From NCBI GenBank assembly GCA_025403435.1, contig CM046351.1, positions 24,455,730 to 24,519,729 of the forward strand: DNA of 64,000 nt, read 5' to 3'. The number at the start of each line of letters is the position of its first letter. Position 1 is the stretch's first letter. This DNA comes from Artocarpus heterophyllus (taxonomy: Eukaryota > Streptophyta > Magnoliopsida > Rosales > Moraceae). Under the pieces are notes generated by a model. The model saw only the letters and a program-made list of their open reading frames with translations, made no database searches and had not been told where the DNA came from. The translations under genes were made by a program, and so were the position numbers. Positions 12,804 to 25,594 of this stretch are shown here, piece after piece.

Positions 12804-15160
12804 TGTAACGCCCTTATATGGGAGTTAACAGTTTTTAATGAGATAAAATAAAAATCAAAAATAAAAGTAAAACCTTAAAATAAAGTTGCCCGAGGCTTAA
12901 ATAAAAACTCTCAATATTAAAAATAATAACATAATCGACAAATAATCCACAGTTTAATGTAGCACCTTAAATTTAATATTATAAACTGTCGTCATCATCA
13001 TTTTAACCCCCAACGCATTGTAATACAGTCACAGAAAGTAACAATTGATGCTTAAATTATCATGAAGAACATTCTCAACAATTGAAGCAGTCCCAATGTA
13101 ATATAGCTACATCACTTCCTCAACTATTTTTCTCGCAGCCACCTCACACTTAGTGAGTCCTGAAAAGATAAAAATATAAGGGAATGAGCGACACTATGCT
13201 CAGTAGAGAAAACCATTACTCACCTTTAGGTTTTTATCATTATCACATTAAAACCTGCATGGTTAGTTAATAATTATCATTATCCAGATTATGAGATTTA
13301 TTATAATCATATTCTGTGGATACCATAGTTGATCATTACTGAATTTCATACATATACATATATACAAATATTATAGTTCATCATTATTCCTAGGTACCCA
13401 CGTTCAATAGAGTATCACTCAACTCATCGAAACCCAAAATGGCGTGCTTGATCACCCTCTAAAAATTCCAAGGGTGTTCCGGTGAGGGGACATCAAGCCC
13501 CGAGTCCTCACCAAGTCGATTCCTGTACAGTGTGTTCTGGGACTTTCAACCCAAGGAAGCGTCATCACATTTCTCCTATTTTACCTTTTAGGGTATTCAT
13601 GCCCAAGGACGTAACCGCTGCCCTCTTCATGTCTTACCATTTCTCTATATTAAATCATTATTAATAGAGTCAGTTTTTCTAACCATGCTTCTCAATTTAT
13701 AACATGTGTCAATTCATTATGTTCCTCGCCGTACAATACAAGACGAGTCCATGTCATAGTTTTATATGTGATACTCATATAATATCAATTCAACATAGAT
13801 ATATATATATTGCGGTAAAACAATCAATTTTAATTCTATAAAATCCTCACAAAAGATGAGTAATAGAATCCCTACCTTTCAAGCTTATCAACAATCTTTT
13901 AATCCTGGAATCAATTAACGTTAGCTCGATACTCCCTTGATCCTAAGGTGTGCATAAGGACAATTAAAACTAAAGCACAACATATAACTACATTCATAAA
14001 TAAATCATGTGTAAACCTATCTTACTAGTATGCCATTAAAGCTTTTATGTAAATCTCTTTTGAATACCACAGTAAACAATTTTTGTCTTAACACAATATA
14101 AAATGTGAACAAGTAATCTATATGTTTTAGTCCCTAATAAGATTCATCAATCACTTAGGATAATATTGAAAAGGTTGCAAGACATTAAAGAATTAGGTGG
14201 TGAGCAAAGATGGGTTCTTGGTTCAGGTTAGCAGCTGGTATACCATAACAAACTGGCAGGTTTACTAGTTTCCAATCCGAAAATTGAATAATTCTTAGAA
14301 AATAAAATACAACTCCGATTTAGGTTTATGATAGCTCGTTAGAAAGCTTAAGATGCCACTTTTCAAATATGCAAACCAATTCATGAAATTCATTTTAATT
14401 TAATCCTAGAATTTCAAGAAATAGCCACTGCCCATAGAGGTATTACAAAGTTTACAATATAAATTTTCTGTCTAGGGCATATACACTTAGACTTTATACA
14501 TATTCTCCAAAATAGCAACAAACATATACTTAGGTTTAAGAACGCAAATTTGAATAATCCTTTAGTATAAAAGAAAATTTATAAATGAAAAACTAAATTT
14601 GTTCATAAGATTCTAACCTCAGATTATGGTTAGTTGGAAGCTTGAAATGGCTTCAAAACAGGTTCTTTTACTTCGGTATGATTGAAATTCTTGCTGAAAT
14701 GGAGGTGATGGTGGCTGATTTTTATGGCTGCCTTGAAGAAGTTCTCTAAGTATTTTGCTTCAGCGAAGAAATGAGAAGAAGAGTGTGGGAACCGTGGAAG
14801 AGAAATGAAGAAAAGATGAAGTCTTTGAAGAGAAGTGATAGAAAGAATTATGGAGGAGACATGTTGAAGCATGTCACGAAGGAAATAAAGAAAATGAGGG
14901 TCAAGAGTAGTTAGAAAAGATATCCTTATGTCTCATCTAGAGACTTTAACACACATAATGCCAATATGACATTTTTGAGATTTATTAGAAGTTCTAAGGC
15001 TTTTTAGTAAACATACTAAATAAATATAGGAGAATTTTAGAAAATTTAAAAATAGATAAAAATAAATATTGTAAAATAAATTTAAATGAAGCAATTTTTT
15101 TATACACTAAAAATTAATTTAATTACCTTAATACCCGTTAGGAGAATAACGGGTGTCACA
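12804..15160 (-). repeat. 3' LTR of element A
   Basis: 2,357 bp, TG...CA. On the minus strand it starts TGTGACACCCGTTATTC and has a TATA-like GTGTATAAAAAAA at about 15093-15105. Positions 13944-15092 are specific to type A; the remainder matches element B's LTRs. Confidence 0.93.
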
Positions 15161-15200
15161 GCTCTACCCCCCTTAAAGAAATTTCGTCCTCGAAATTTCA
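15161..15200 (-). promoter_or_regulatory. Polypurine tract and adjacent inverted repeat of element A
   Basis: On the minus strand AAGGGGGGTAGAGC abuts the 3' LTR. It is preceded by AAATTTCGAGGACGAAATTT, an inverted repeat. This pairing is characteristic of plant Ty3/gypsy chromovirus 3' ends, where the tract primes plus-strand DNA synthesis. Confidence 0.85.
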
Positions 15201-16121
15201 ATTCTAGCAATACTAGTAAAAATTTTGATTCCATTATGATTCCAATTTCGAGTCTAAACTGTTAATGTTGTTTGTCCTCCAAATTTAAGTCATCGTATCT
15301 CCACTTGGTTACTTGCATAATAAATCTTACTCTAAATTCTAAATCCCTCAATGAGAGTATTTCTGACAAGTTTCAACTTATAACACCGTATAATGGTCTA
15401 GGAATCTGATCAGACATATATATTGACCATACCATGATTCCAGTCCTTCATTGTCCATGGACTGTGATTTACAATCACATTTAAGGAGATTGCCAGAGAA
15501 ATTTTATATACTTCATCTTTAGGTTCCTTTTCCTTTTTGAGTAAGAAAAAGTCAAATATATTTGATTTCATACCTCAACTAATAAACTAAAACATAATCA
15601 TAAAACATATATCACAAACACTTCTATTCAAAACCATACATTAAACTTATTCATAGAGATATTAAACGAAATCTCAGAGTTGCAAACAAACCCGACATAT
15701 TTTTCATTAAACAGCTATCCTCATGACACAAACATTCAACCCAAATAATATACTCATATTTCATATGGAATATCTCCATAACTGACTTTGGTACTTCCAC
15801 ATAATATTAACAGAATATTATACATTACAAACATGATATGGATACATTTTGAGAGTACAAGGCACTCCCTATACCAGCTATCCAAATCATGCATGCTTAG
15901 GGAATACAAAAACATCGATAAACAAAAGATCGGACCTTAAGTAGAATGCGTTTCGAGAGCATCAAGTACTCCGTATCCAGCCATCCCGGCATTAGGCTCA
16001 ATGAATCTAAAAGATTGAACAATGACGTACCACAAGAAACACAAAATACAAGGTAAATGGTTATTCATAACACACGAAATACGGATACGCATGCCTACAT
16101 GCCATAGATAAAACCAAAAGA

Positions 16122-16811
16122 TTATAGATGGAGATTCAAATCAATTGGCCGCTCCTGGCTTTCCCTTTCCCATTCAAGCTTAGATGTTGCAGTGTCGGAT
16201 TCTGGATGTATAATTTGCATTTTATCTATCAATTCCTTAGCTGTTGAAGCAGTAACAAAGATTTGTCTCTCCGATTATGTAGTGATGTTTTCTTCCACAG
16301 CGTAATCTAGAAATTTCAAAAGACCGTCATAAAAACCATTTACATTCAGCAGTCCCAAAGGTTTGGAATAAAAGCCCAACAATTGCCCACAAGCAACTAC
16401 GAATATTTCCTCAAGAGTACCTAGACCACCAGGTAATGCTATAAAAGCATCAGAATTATAGATTATGTCTTTAAAATTTCTAGGGATGCTTCTGACTCCT
16501 TTTCCCTTACCTATGGCTTCCTTATAAAGGTTTCCTTCAGCTGGAATATGAGGCCAAATTCCTACAACTGTAGCGTCACCAGACCTAGCTGCTAGCACCA
16601 TATTTTCCATCATTTTTATACTACCACCCCTATAGATTATGTTAATCTTCCTGCGTGCTAGGACTTGCCCTAAGTGATTTGCAGCTTCTAAATAAGCTTT
16701 ATCTTTTCCAAGGCTGGAACCACAAAAGACACAGACATTCTTTATTTTCTTCGTGGACTGGGAGGTAGACATATTTGGTTTATATAAGTGGTTGATTAAT
16801 GTCTGCTCCAC
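16122..16811 (-). pseudogene. LOG-family cytokinin phosphoribohydrolase ORF in element A, nonsense-mutated
   Basis: This is the LONELY GUY-like ORF of element A. LOG enzymes release free cytokinin bases from nucleoside 5'-monophosphates in the cytosol. The reading frame keeps the family signature PGGLGTLEE and is intronless. Compared with the open copy in element B it has a GAA-to-TAA change at about residue 166 (counting from MSTSQS, start at 16772). The remaining 50 residues stay in frame after that stop. It also has Arg in place of the first Gly of the GGGS loop. About 16 of the 178 residues before the stop differ from copy B. Loss of activity is likely. The ORF lies downstream of the unknown ORF on the same strand, inside the element interior. 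Confidence 0.88.
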
Positions 16812-17415
16812 TTAGACTTCGGGCTCTACATGAGATTTTAAAGATGAGAAATACACAAAAAGGGCTAAAGAGACAGACGAGTAGGTAATGAAAAGGTAAT
16901 CCAAAGATTTAAACAAAATCTTGTGCGGATAAGAAAGTAAGATAAGGAGATTGATAGTTTACAGAAAATCTGATTCACTTTTTGAAAAAGATTAGACTCT
17001 AATTGTATAACTTTTGACAATTGAGAACAGTTTGACAGAAGACCCTCTTGACACAACTGTAGACCTTTTGAAAAATATACACCGAGTCTAGAAATTCAAT
17101 ATAAACGACAAATACTATAGAACTTTTAAAATTTGAGACACAAATCTTGAAATATCTGGATAAATTTTTCAAAATTCAAACATGTTACTGTACCGTATGT
17201 GACATGTCTGATAAGATAATATATTTTATTATATATATATTTAAGAAAATCATAAATTAAATGAGATATTAACACTTACTGTATCAATCTAATAATCATA
17301 ATTATTTCAAACACAAAAACAAATATTCTGAGTAAAAGAAAAACACAAACTGTTGAACATCAACTAAAACTACTTCAAATAAGCAAAGACTAAATAACCT
17401 TTATAGAGCGATGAC

Positions 17416-17937
17416 TTATTCCCCATCCAGTTTTCTTATGGCTTGGCAAACAGGATCTAAAAATACCATATTCCTGAGGCGTTGTCTTTCTGCATAAAAT
17501 TTAGGCCAGAGTTTAAAAATAGCTCATTGAACATATCCACTAGGGTGACCGTGAAGAGGAGGATGGATGCTATCCAAGTTCTCCTTTGAAAGTCCATCCC
17601 TACAAAACCTTATTTTATCCTCTCTATTCGTAGACATATAACCAGGTGAAGTACATTTACCGTTATAATTTTGTCTTCCACATTTGTTACAAGCGACCAC
17701 GATGGCACGAGCTCTTCTTTTCATTGCACTACGACTGGTACCTGTTCCTGGTAAACCTACATCTTGACTGAAGTCACTCAGATGGATCTTCCCCTCTATC
17801 AACATTCTCACATCACAAGGGATGCCAAAACGCATAAGAATCCACAACCGAGTAATTCTAGCCTTGTATTTCTTTCTGAGAATCTTTTGGGAGAGTGATG
17901 GGAAATATTTTCTCAGGTGTTGGTACTTTGGGTCCAT
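17416..17937 (-). pseudogene. Unknown Cys-cluster ORF of element A, nonsense-mutated
   Basis: Counterpart of the 173-residue ORF in element B. It starts MDPKYQHLRK and is open for 137 codons to a TGA at 17524-17526 that is GGA in copy B. The frame continues to the same natural stop as B at 17416. The third Cys of the CX2CX4CX3C cluster is Tyr here. Only about five residues differ over the 137 shared, fewer per residue than in the LOG ORF. I do not recognise the family. Confidence 0.75.
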
Positions 17938-19545
17938 GATGAGATGAAAGGAAAGTAAATAGAAAGGAAAAATTAAGATAGTAAGTTGCAGAATCCTAGA
18001 ATTCCTTCTTCTTTTAGAGGGAAAAGAATTTCTAGTGAAAAAGAAGAGGATTTGCGATTTAGAGAGAAAATAACAAATTAAGAGAGAAAAAGTGAGCTCG
18101 AAGAAATAAGCTCCTATGCACAGTAAACGTATATGTAAACAATAATTAAACCACTGTATATGATACGTATAGAGACCACGTGGGAGAGACAGTGTGAGTC
18201 AAACTGATTTAGGATTTGGACTAGACCCAAATGTTCTAAGTTGAAAAGGGTCAGGTTGTTTTGGGCCTTAACACATTTAGAACGAGTTAAATAACAAACA
18301 TAAAATTGTAAACCAATTTGTATAAATCTTAAACCCAATTCAAAGCCCGCTATAAATAAAGATAACTATGAACAACAAATCTAATTTAACGACAATCAAG
18401 GATCTTCCTGAATGGTATTTAAAATCATTTCATAACAACATAATCTTCTAGCAACTCAATTAATTTTGTTTTAATCAAAACCTTATTGAACAATGCATAC
18501 ACCCATATGTTATTCATAATACTCAACATCTATCAATGGATTCATCATCATTACTACCAAGGGTTTAGAATGTGACTAACCTTGAAATCAATACGATTTA
18601 CGTCTTTCAACATAGACCATATCAATGAACAAAGACACTTGATGTTACTACTTAATAACATCTACAATCCCCACAATTCTACTTATACAATATCTAATTT
18701 CCTCATATAACAAAACCTTAGGTAACCAAAAGATTCACATCTAAACATCTAAAACTTAAACATTTTATCGTAATTATCCAAAATTATTATAAGTGCCTTA
18801 AGTATTATGATTTACTTAAGGAAACTCCTATTGGTCAATTTTTTTTTTATATTACATCTATTCATAAAGATTCACTGATACACTTAAATACAATGTACGT
18901 AACCAAATATTCCAACTTTGAGATTCATGCATTCTTGCCTTTACACAGTCTCAACAGACCAAAAGTCTAACGTTTATCTCTCTCAAGATTCAATACCATA
19001 GATTCTCAACTTATCTCATATTCCTCAAATAAATAGAACTTTTAAGAAAAGATATTGACACTTATGTACTCCACCGAATCCACACATAATCATTACTTAG
19101 GTTTGAATCTATTATGAAAAATTTGGCATATCTATGCCAAACTTTAAAATCAATAAATCAAGCCTTATATCTCTTATTGTTTTTCACGAGACAAAAGGCT
19201 CTTAAACCCTCGTATCTATACAAATTTTTCATTGTTCTATACGAATTAGATATGCTTATAGATCCTAATATTATACGAATCTCTCATAAGCATTCTACTT
19301 ATAAACTCATTCCATACAATTATCATTCCCTCATAACTATTAATACTTTCCTTCTATATAATTATTGTACTCATATAACTGTTAGTATTTTCATTCTAGG
19401 GTCTTTCTATGTTACATCCTTCTAGACTGTATAAATCAATGTGAAGGTTCATTTCGATGATGACAATGAAAATTCAGCTTCAAAACCATCTCAAAAGCAT
19501 TTTTTTTTAAAGTGGTGCTACACTCCCTAGGTTAACCGAACCTAG
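17938..19545. other. Non-coding leader of element A
   Basis: About 1.6 kb between the primer site and the first ORF, AT-rich, with no conserved protein domain on either strand. A 137-bp segment, repeated-end GATTCAC (18732 and 18869), is absent from element B. Confidence 0.7.
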
Positions 19546-19557
19546 GCTCTGATACCA
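19546..19557 (-). promoter_or_regulatory. Primer binding site of element A (initiator Met tRNA)
   Basis: TGGTATCAGAGC on the minus strand, 7 bp inside the 5' LTR. It is the standard complement of the 3' end of plant initiator methionine tRNA, used to prime minus-strand DNA. Confidence 0.93.
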
Positions 19558-19564
19558 AAAATTC

Positions 19565-21920
19565 TGTAACGCCCCTATATGGGGGTTAACAGTTTTTAAT
19601 GAGATAAAATAAAAATCAAAAATAAAAGTAAAACCTTAAAATAAAGTTGCCCGGGGCTTAAATAAAAACTCTCAATATCAAAAATAATAATATAATCGAC
19701 AAATAATCCACAGTTTAATGTAGCACCTTAAATTTAATATTATAAATTGTCGTCATCATCATTTTAACCCTCAACGCATTGTAATACAGTCACAGAAAGT
19801 AACAATTGATGCTTACATTATCATGAAGAACATTCTCAACAATTGAAGCAGTCCCAATGTAATATAGCTACATCACTTCCTCAACTATTTTTCTCGTAGC
19901 CACCTCACACTTAGTGAGTCTTGAAAAGATAAAAATATAAGGGAATGAGCGACACTATGCTCAGTAGAGAAAACCATTACTCACCTTTAGGTTTTTATCA
20001 TTACCACATTAAAACCTGCATGGTTAGTTAATAATTATCATTATCCAGATTATGAGATTTATTATAATCATATTCTATGGATACCATAGTTGATCATTAC
20101 CGAATTTCATACATATACATATATACAAATATTATAGTTCATCATTATTCCTAGGTACCCACGTTCAATAGAGTATCACTCAACTCATCGAAACCCAAAA
20201 TGGCGTGCTTGATCACCCTCTAAAAATTCCAAGGGTGTTCCGGTGAGGGGACATCAAGCCCCGAGTCCTCACCAAGTCGATTCTTGTACAGTGTGTTTTG
20301 GGACTTTCAACCCAAGAAAGCGTCATCACCTTTCCCCTATTTTACCTTTTAGGGTATTCATGCCCAAGGACGTAACCACCGCCCTCTTCATGTCTCACCA
20401 TTTCTCTATATTAAATCATTATTAATAGAGTCAGTTTTCCTAACCATGCTTCTCAATTTATAACATGTGTCAATTCATTATATTCCTCGCCGTATAATAC
20501 AAGACGAGTCCATGTCATAGTTTTATATGTGATACTCATATAATATCAGTTCAACATAGATATAAATATATTGCGGCAAAACAATCAATTTTAATTCTAT
20601 AAAAACCTCACAAAAGATAAGTAATAGAATCCCTACCTTTCAAGCTTATCAACAATCTTTTAATCCTGGAATCAATTAACGTTAGCTCGATACTCCTTGA
20701 TCCTAAGGCGTGCATAAGGACAATTAAAACTAAAGCACAACATGCAACTACATTCATAAATAAATCATGTGTAAACCTATCTTACTAGTATGCTATTAAA
20801 GCTTTTATGTAAATCTCTTTTGAATACCACAGTAAACAATTTTTTTCTTAACACAATATAAAATATGAACAAGTAATCTATATGTTTTAGTCCCTAATAA
20901 GATTCATCAATCACTTAGGATAATATTGGAAAGGTTGCAAGACATTAAAGAATTAGGTGGTGAGCAAAGATGGGTTCTTGGTTCAGGTTAGCAGCTGGTA
21001 TACCATAACAAACTGGCAGGTTTACTAGTTTCCAATCCAAAAATTGAATAATTCTTAGAAAATAAAATACAACTCCGATTTAGGTTTATGATAGCTCGTT
21101 AGAAAGCTTAGGATGCTACTTTTCAAATATGCAAACCAATTCATAAAATTCATTTTAATTTAATCCTAGAATTTCAAGAAATAGCCACTGCTCATAGAGG
21201 TATTACAAAGTTTACAATATAAATTTTCTGTCTAGGGCATATACACTTAGACTTTATACATATGCTCCAAAATAGCAACAAACATATACTTAGGTTTAAG
21301 AACGTAAATTTGAATAATCCTTTAGTATAAAAGAAAATTTATAAATGAAAAACTAAATTTATTCATAAGATTCTAACATCAGATTATGATTAGTTGGAAG
21401 TTTGAAATGGCTTCAAAATAGGTTCCTTTACTTCGGTATGACTGAAATTCTTGCTGAAATGGAGGTGATGGTGGCTGATTTTTATGGCTGCCTTGAAGAA
21501 GTTCTCTAAGTATTTTGCTTCAGCAAAGAAATGAGAAGAAGAGTGTGGGAACCGTGGAAGAGAAATGAAGAAAAGATGAAGTCTTTGAAGAGAAGTGATA
21601 GAAACAATTATGGAGGAGACATGTTGAAGCATGTCACGGAGGAAATAAAGAAAATGAGGGTCAAGAGTAGTTGGAAAAGATATCCTTATGTCTCATCTAG
21701 AGACTTTAACACACATAATGCCAATATGACATTTTTGAGATTTATTAGAAGTTCTAAGGCTTTTTAGTAAACATATTAAATAAATATAGGAGAATTTTAA
21801 AAAATTTAAAAATAGATAAAAATAAATATTGTAAAATAAATTTAAATGAAGCAAATTTTTTAAACACTAAAAATTAATTTAATTACCTTAATACTCGTTA
21901 AGAGAATAACGGGTGTCATA
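19565..21920 (-). repeat. 5' LTR of element A
   Basis: 2,356 bp, colinear with 12804-15160 but with several dozen substitutions seen by eye. Its outer end reads TCATA rather than TCACA on the plus strand, a mutation of the terminal CA. Confidence 0.93.
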
Positions 21921-22029
21921 GCTATCTTGCCTTGAAATATATCCTTAGTTACAATCTTTGGTCTATCTACTATATTAGCATGGGATCAAACCGACCTTTG
22001 TTACTTGTATTTGTTACTAGACCCATCAA

Positions 22030-22246
22030 TGGTCACCATACAAACATATTCAATGACATAGATTAAGCATGAAAAATGTCTTACATGTCAAAAAGTAAAG
22101 GCTAAACACCAACGACCTATGGGAGAATTGCAGAAGATTGAAATTCTAGAATGGAAATGGGATTAGATAACCATGGATCCTGTTACTTGATTACCAAAAA
22201 CTACTAAAGGACATGATGCTATATGGGTAATTGTTGATAGAAAACT
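22030..22246 (+). pseudogene. Ty3/gypsy integrase relic
   Basis: Plus-strand translation from about 22057 reads KHEKCLTCQKVKAKHQRP, then a linker and EWKW, then ITMDPVT and LPKTTKGHDAIWVIVDR. This is the end of the HHCC zinc finger and the start of the catalytic core of gypsy integrases. Two in-frame stops interrupt it, and the sequence diverges after VDR. Only this fragment remains; no LTR for it is visible nearby. Confidence 0.8.
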
Positions 22247-22512
22247 TTCTTTGACAAAATGAGTAGGGCAAAAATAGAATATGCAAGAGGAATCTCAATA
22301 CACAAACTAAACAAATTAAAGAAACATTTATCGTCTACATGGCTTATGGCCAATAATAGAATCACAAATTCACTGCATACTTTTAATCAACCTTTAAACA
22401 TAATCATGTTTGCTTTTAGAAAATTAGAAAATTTGTCAGCTTTACTCTTCCTTAACATTAGTCCTGCAAAAGAAAGGGCTTTGAATCCTGTAATGTACCT
22501 TCTTTATCATTA

Positions 22513-22683
22513 ATATGGTGTCGGGAAAATGAGTTTAAAGTCATATAAATTTAAACTTAAATACTATAACATATAAGAGCTTTACATTATAGCATATTTT
22601 TTGTTTTACATTCTCACATATGAGAGATTTATACTATTTATATTCAAACTTATAAATTTGAACTCATTTGCTAAACACTTTAT
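22513..22683. mobile_element. MITE, 'AAACTCTCACATACTA' family (copy 4)
   Basis: About 170 bp. The left end GGTGTCGGGAAAATGAGTTT pairs with the right end AACTCATTTGCTAAACACTT. It shares the internal words TATAAGAGCTTTACAT and ACATTCTCACATATGA with the family. Confidence 0.65.
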
Positions 22684-22714
22684 GTGACTGACGAAAATGA
22701 CAACAAAATAAAAC

Positions 22715-23132
22715 GGATTAATTTTATAAATTTCCCTTGAACTATGTACCATAATTCAACACATCCTCTAAACTTTGAAACGATTTATACTCTTGTAAAT
22801 TGTTCAAAATAGCTCCTTTGTCTATAATATTAATAAAACAATGATGTGGTACTGCTCATAAGTCCAAAAATCTTCCTATACTTTGGATTTTAAGTCAGTT
22901 TGTCCTCCGAACTAATGGTTTTGTATCAACTTGCCTCAATATTTTTTTAAACAAATTGGAAGGTAATTGATACAAAATTAATTATTCAGACAAGATTTAC
23001 GAAATTAAATTAGTTCAAGATTTGTTGTGAACGATTTTATATAGTTTAAAGGGTGAAATGACTCCTTTTTAAAATTCAAATAGTACATTAAATTAAAAAA
23101 ATAGTTCAAGAGGTATTTATGAAATTAATCTG
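22715..23132. mobile_element. Foldback (long inverted repeat) element
   Basis: About 418 bp with ends GGATTAATTTTATAAATTTC and the complement of AGATTAATTTCATAAATACC. The arms continue to pair for roughly 50 bp. Non-coding. One of six such foldback elements in the window. Confidence 0.7.
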
Positions 23133-24788
23133 AATAAAGAAATATGCAAAATAAACAATTTCTGATAGATATTGAATAATTGAAAAACAAAATCCTATTG
23201 ACGTGTATTTGTTTAGGTCCTACCGTAAAAATATCTTGAAGAAAATCCTAATGGTTCTCAAGTAAAAGTTAAATTCAAGCCGTACGGTTTGAAACGAAAA
23301 TCATGCAAAACGAAAAAAAAAAAAAGAAGGTCTACACATGCAACAAAATCTAAACATGGTCAGATCATTCATATTCATGCACTATCGATATGGTATTTTC
23401 TCAACACCTCGCCTTGGCTAATTACCAATTTCTCATCAACGCCGATAAAGTTTAGTTATTGCATTCTTTTATTTTAAAGCATAAAGTGCCCAAGTTAGTT
23501 GGATAAGTCTCCCATCATATTTCTTAGGGCAGCTTAATTTGATCAAATGGCTATCCATTCACAAGGCCACCACCAAGTCATACCTAAACTTGCAGGACAG
23601 TTGAAATAATGGAAATTTGATAGGTTGGTAAAGTATTTAGACTAACTAGTTAAAGGTCCCTGTTGTGGGAACCAAATTGACCGATGGGTCTAGAAATTGG
23701 CATTTTTGAGGCCCAGAAGAGTCTATAGACCCCATCATGTACTTTCAAGCCTAGCGGAAATGAAAAAGACCCCATCCCACAATAATTGAAGTCAAGGCTA
23801 TAAGGGAAATGGATTTCAAAGGTGGGTATTGAGTTATTTCGATGAGTATTTGCTTTCAGTCATCAAATGGTAAATAATATGATTTTGATTGGATAAAAGA
23901 AAGTTCACTTTGTACCTTTCATCCAAACCCATTACTTATGTTTTAATGTCAAGTTGTATCTTTTAGCTAGCATTTGAATTCAGCTTTGAACCGGGAAAAT
24001 TCTAGTTTGAATTGATTTTAATACAGTTTTGTCTCTTACATAATTTGAATTATTATAATATTTATAAATCTAAATGCCCTATTCTTTGGCCATTATTTAC
24101 ATTATAAAAAGATAAAAAAATGTTAAAAACACCAATCTTAATCTTAGCTTTTATATCAATTACCAGCTCATAAATTATCATCTTTTAATTGACAAATACA
24201 ATCTCGTATTTTTAATTGATATGATAATTTTTAAACACTTACTAATAAAATGATGGCAACTTAAAAATTGGTAAAAAAAAAAAGTATAATTCGAGTTGAG
24301 ATTTCTAGTACATGACTCGATCAATTTAAATTGGATGTTTTTATTACCGCACCTAGTTATGTACTGGTTAAATTGTAACTAAAACACATTATATAAAAAT
24401 ATTATTAATGGAATATTATTCTCAATGAGAGGTGCAAAGTGAGACCTTTTAATTAATTAAAAAAGCAACTCAAAAGTTTTGAAAGTTAGATGGATAAAGG
24501 GAGAGAAGTGTAAAAATATAATTTTTAAATATAAAAACCCATAAGAGACAATTTGTATTTTATATATAAGGAGTGGAGTCATGTGCACATTTACCATTAA
24601 CTATACATATAACCACAAAATGTCATGTAATTTGCAAACTTGCTCCATCATACTATAATATATAATCTACTCCCATATTAACATCACTCAGATAAGGTCC
24701 TCATGGAGAATGAAAGCGTTATTGCTTGTATATTTATATACCGGAGTGAATAAAAGGGTACGTGAAAATATCCTACCTCTTGGACATA
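23133..24788. other. Intergenic, no gene recognised
   Basis: AT-rich. A slightly less AT-rich block at 23520-23830 shows no frame or motif. No feature supported. Confidence 0.5.
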
Positions 24789-25363
24789 AGGGGTAAATAG
24801 TTCTAAAGGTCAACTTTTGACATTGTAATTTGATCCTTAAATTAATTTAATAGACAAAAATAGTCCTTAAGCTTTTAATATTGTAACAATTTGATACTTG
24901 AATTAATTTAATAGACTAAGAAAGTTCATAAACTTTAACATTGTGACAAATAGCCCGTGAATTAAATTAATAGGCTAAAATAGTGATGGTCGACACGTTG
25001 GCACTGTGACAACATAGTGCCACAGTGTGGCTAGTTGGTTGAGGTAATTTTTAGGGCAGATACTTGATGCTTTTATTGAGAATACATTGAAGGGGTAATG
25101 CAAACTCAGTGCTGTGGAGAGCAAAGCTGCAAGAGTGAAGGCTGCTATAATGCTTTGCATTTAAATTTTAACAATAACTAATAGACAGAACTGATTTTAC
25201 TATTAAACATTAATTCATGTATTATTCTATTCTATAAAATTAGTTTAATGACTAAATTGTCACAATATTAATAGTTCAAGGACTATTTTAGCTTATTAAA
25301 TTAATTTAAAGACCAAATTATTACAATGTTAAAAGTTTCGGGACCTTTAGAGCTATTAACCCT
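24789..25363. mobile_element. Foldback element with subrepeated arms
   Basis: 575 bp. The left arm (24789 to about 24985) starts AGGGGTAAATAGTTCTAAAG; the right arm (about 25225-25363) is its complement, ending TTAGAGCTATTAACCCT. Each arm contains roughly 55-bp subrepeats built on 'ATTGTAACAATTTG' and 'AATTAATTTAATAGAC'. The central loop holds a 61-codon minus-strand open stretch of no recognised family. Confidence 0.75.
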
Positions 25364-25432
25364 AAACATAATTCTAAATAGTTACTTTCAAGTACATATA
25401 AAATTTCTCTTATAATCTATTAACACCTATTT

Positions 25433-25594
25433 AGGGTGTTTGAAAGAGTAGTTTAAATTTTAAAGTTCCAATCGCAAATAATATAAAACTCCTATATACT
25501 ACAATATAAAGTAAAAATATTATAATGTAAATCTTTCACATACTATAATATATAGTTTAAACTACTGTAATTCAAATTCTTCTCCTAAATACCC
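25433..25594. mobile_element. MITE, 'AAACTCTCACATACTA' family (copy 5)
   Basis: Begins AGGGTGTTTGAAAGAGTAG and ends CTAAATACCC. The internal words ATATAAAACTCCTATATACT and TCTTTCACATACTATAAT mark the family. Confidence 0.65.

Larger units (their letters stand above)
12799..21925 (-). mobile_element. LTR retrotransposon A: non-autonomous gypsy-type element carrying a LOG gene
   Basis: A complete element at 12804-21920 on the minus strand, flanked by the 5-bp target duplication GCTAT (12799-12803 and 21921-21925). The LTRs are 12804-15160 (3') and 19565-21920 (5'). The interior is 4,404 bp with a primer site complementary to initiator Met tRNA (19546-19557) and a polypurine tract (15161-15177). 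It encodes no protease, reverse transcriptase, RNase H or integrase. It carries two cargo ORFs, an unknown Cys-cluster protein and a LOG-family protein, each broken by one nonsense codon. The outermost base pair of the 5' LTR is mutated (its CA end, as read on the plus strand, is TA). Several dozen LTR-LTR differences make it clearly older than element B. The Ty3/gypsy chromovirus affinity is inferred from the primer site, tract and LTR start. Confidence 0.93.

Noticed and set aside
16865..17056. Minus-strand 63-codon ORF between the two element ORFs, also at 46352-46561
   Set aside because: AT-driven; conserved only because the elements are near-identical, with no independent support.
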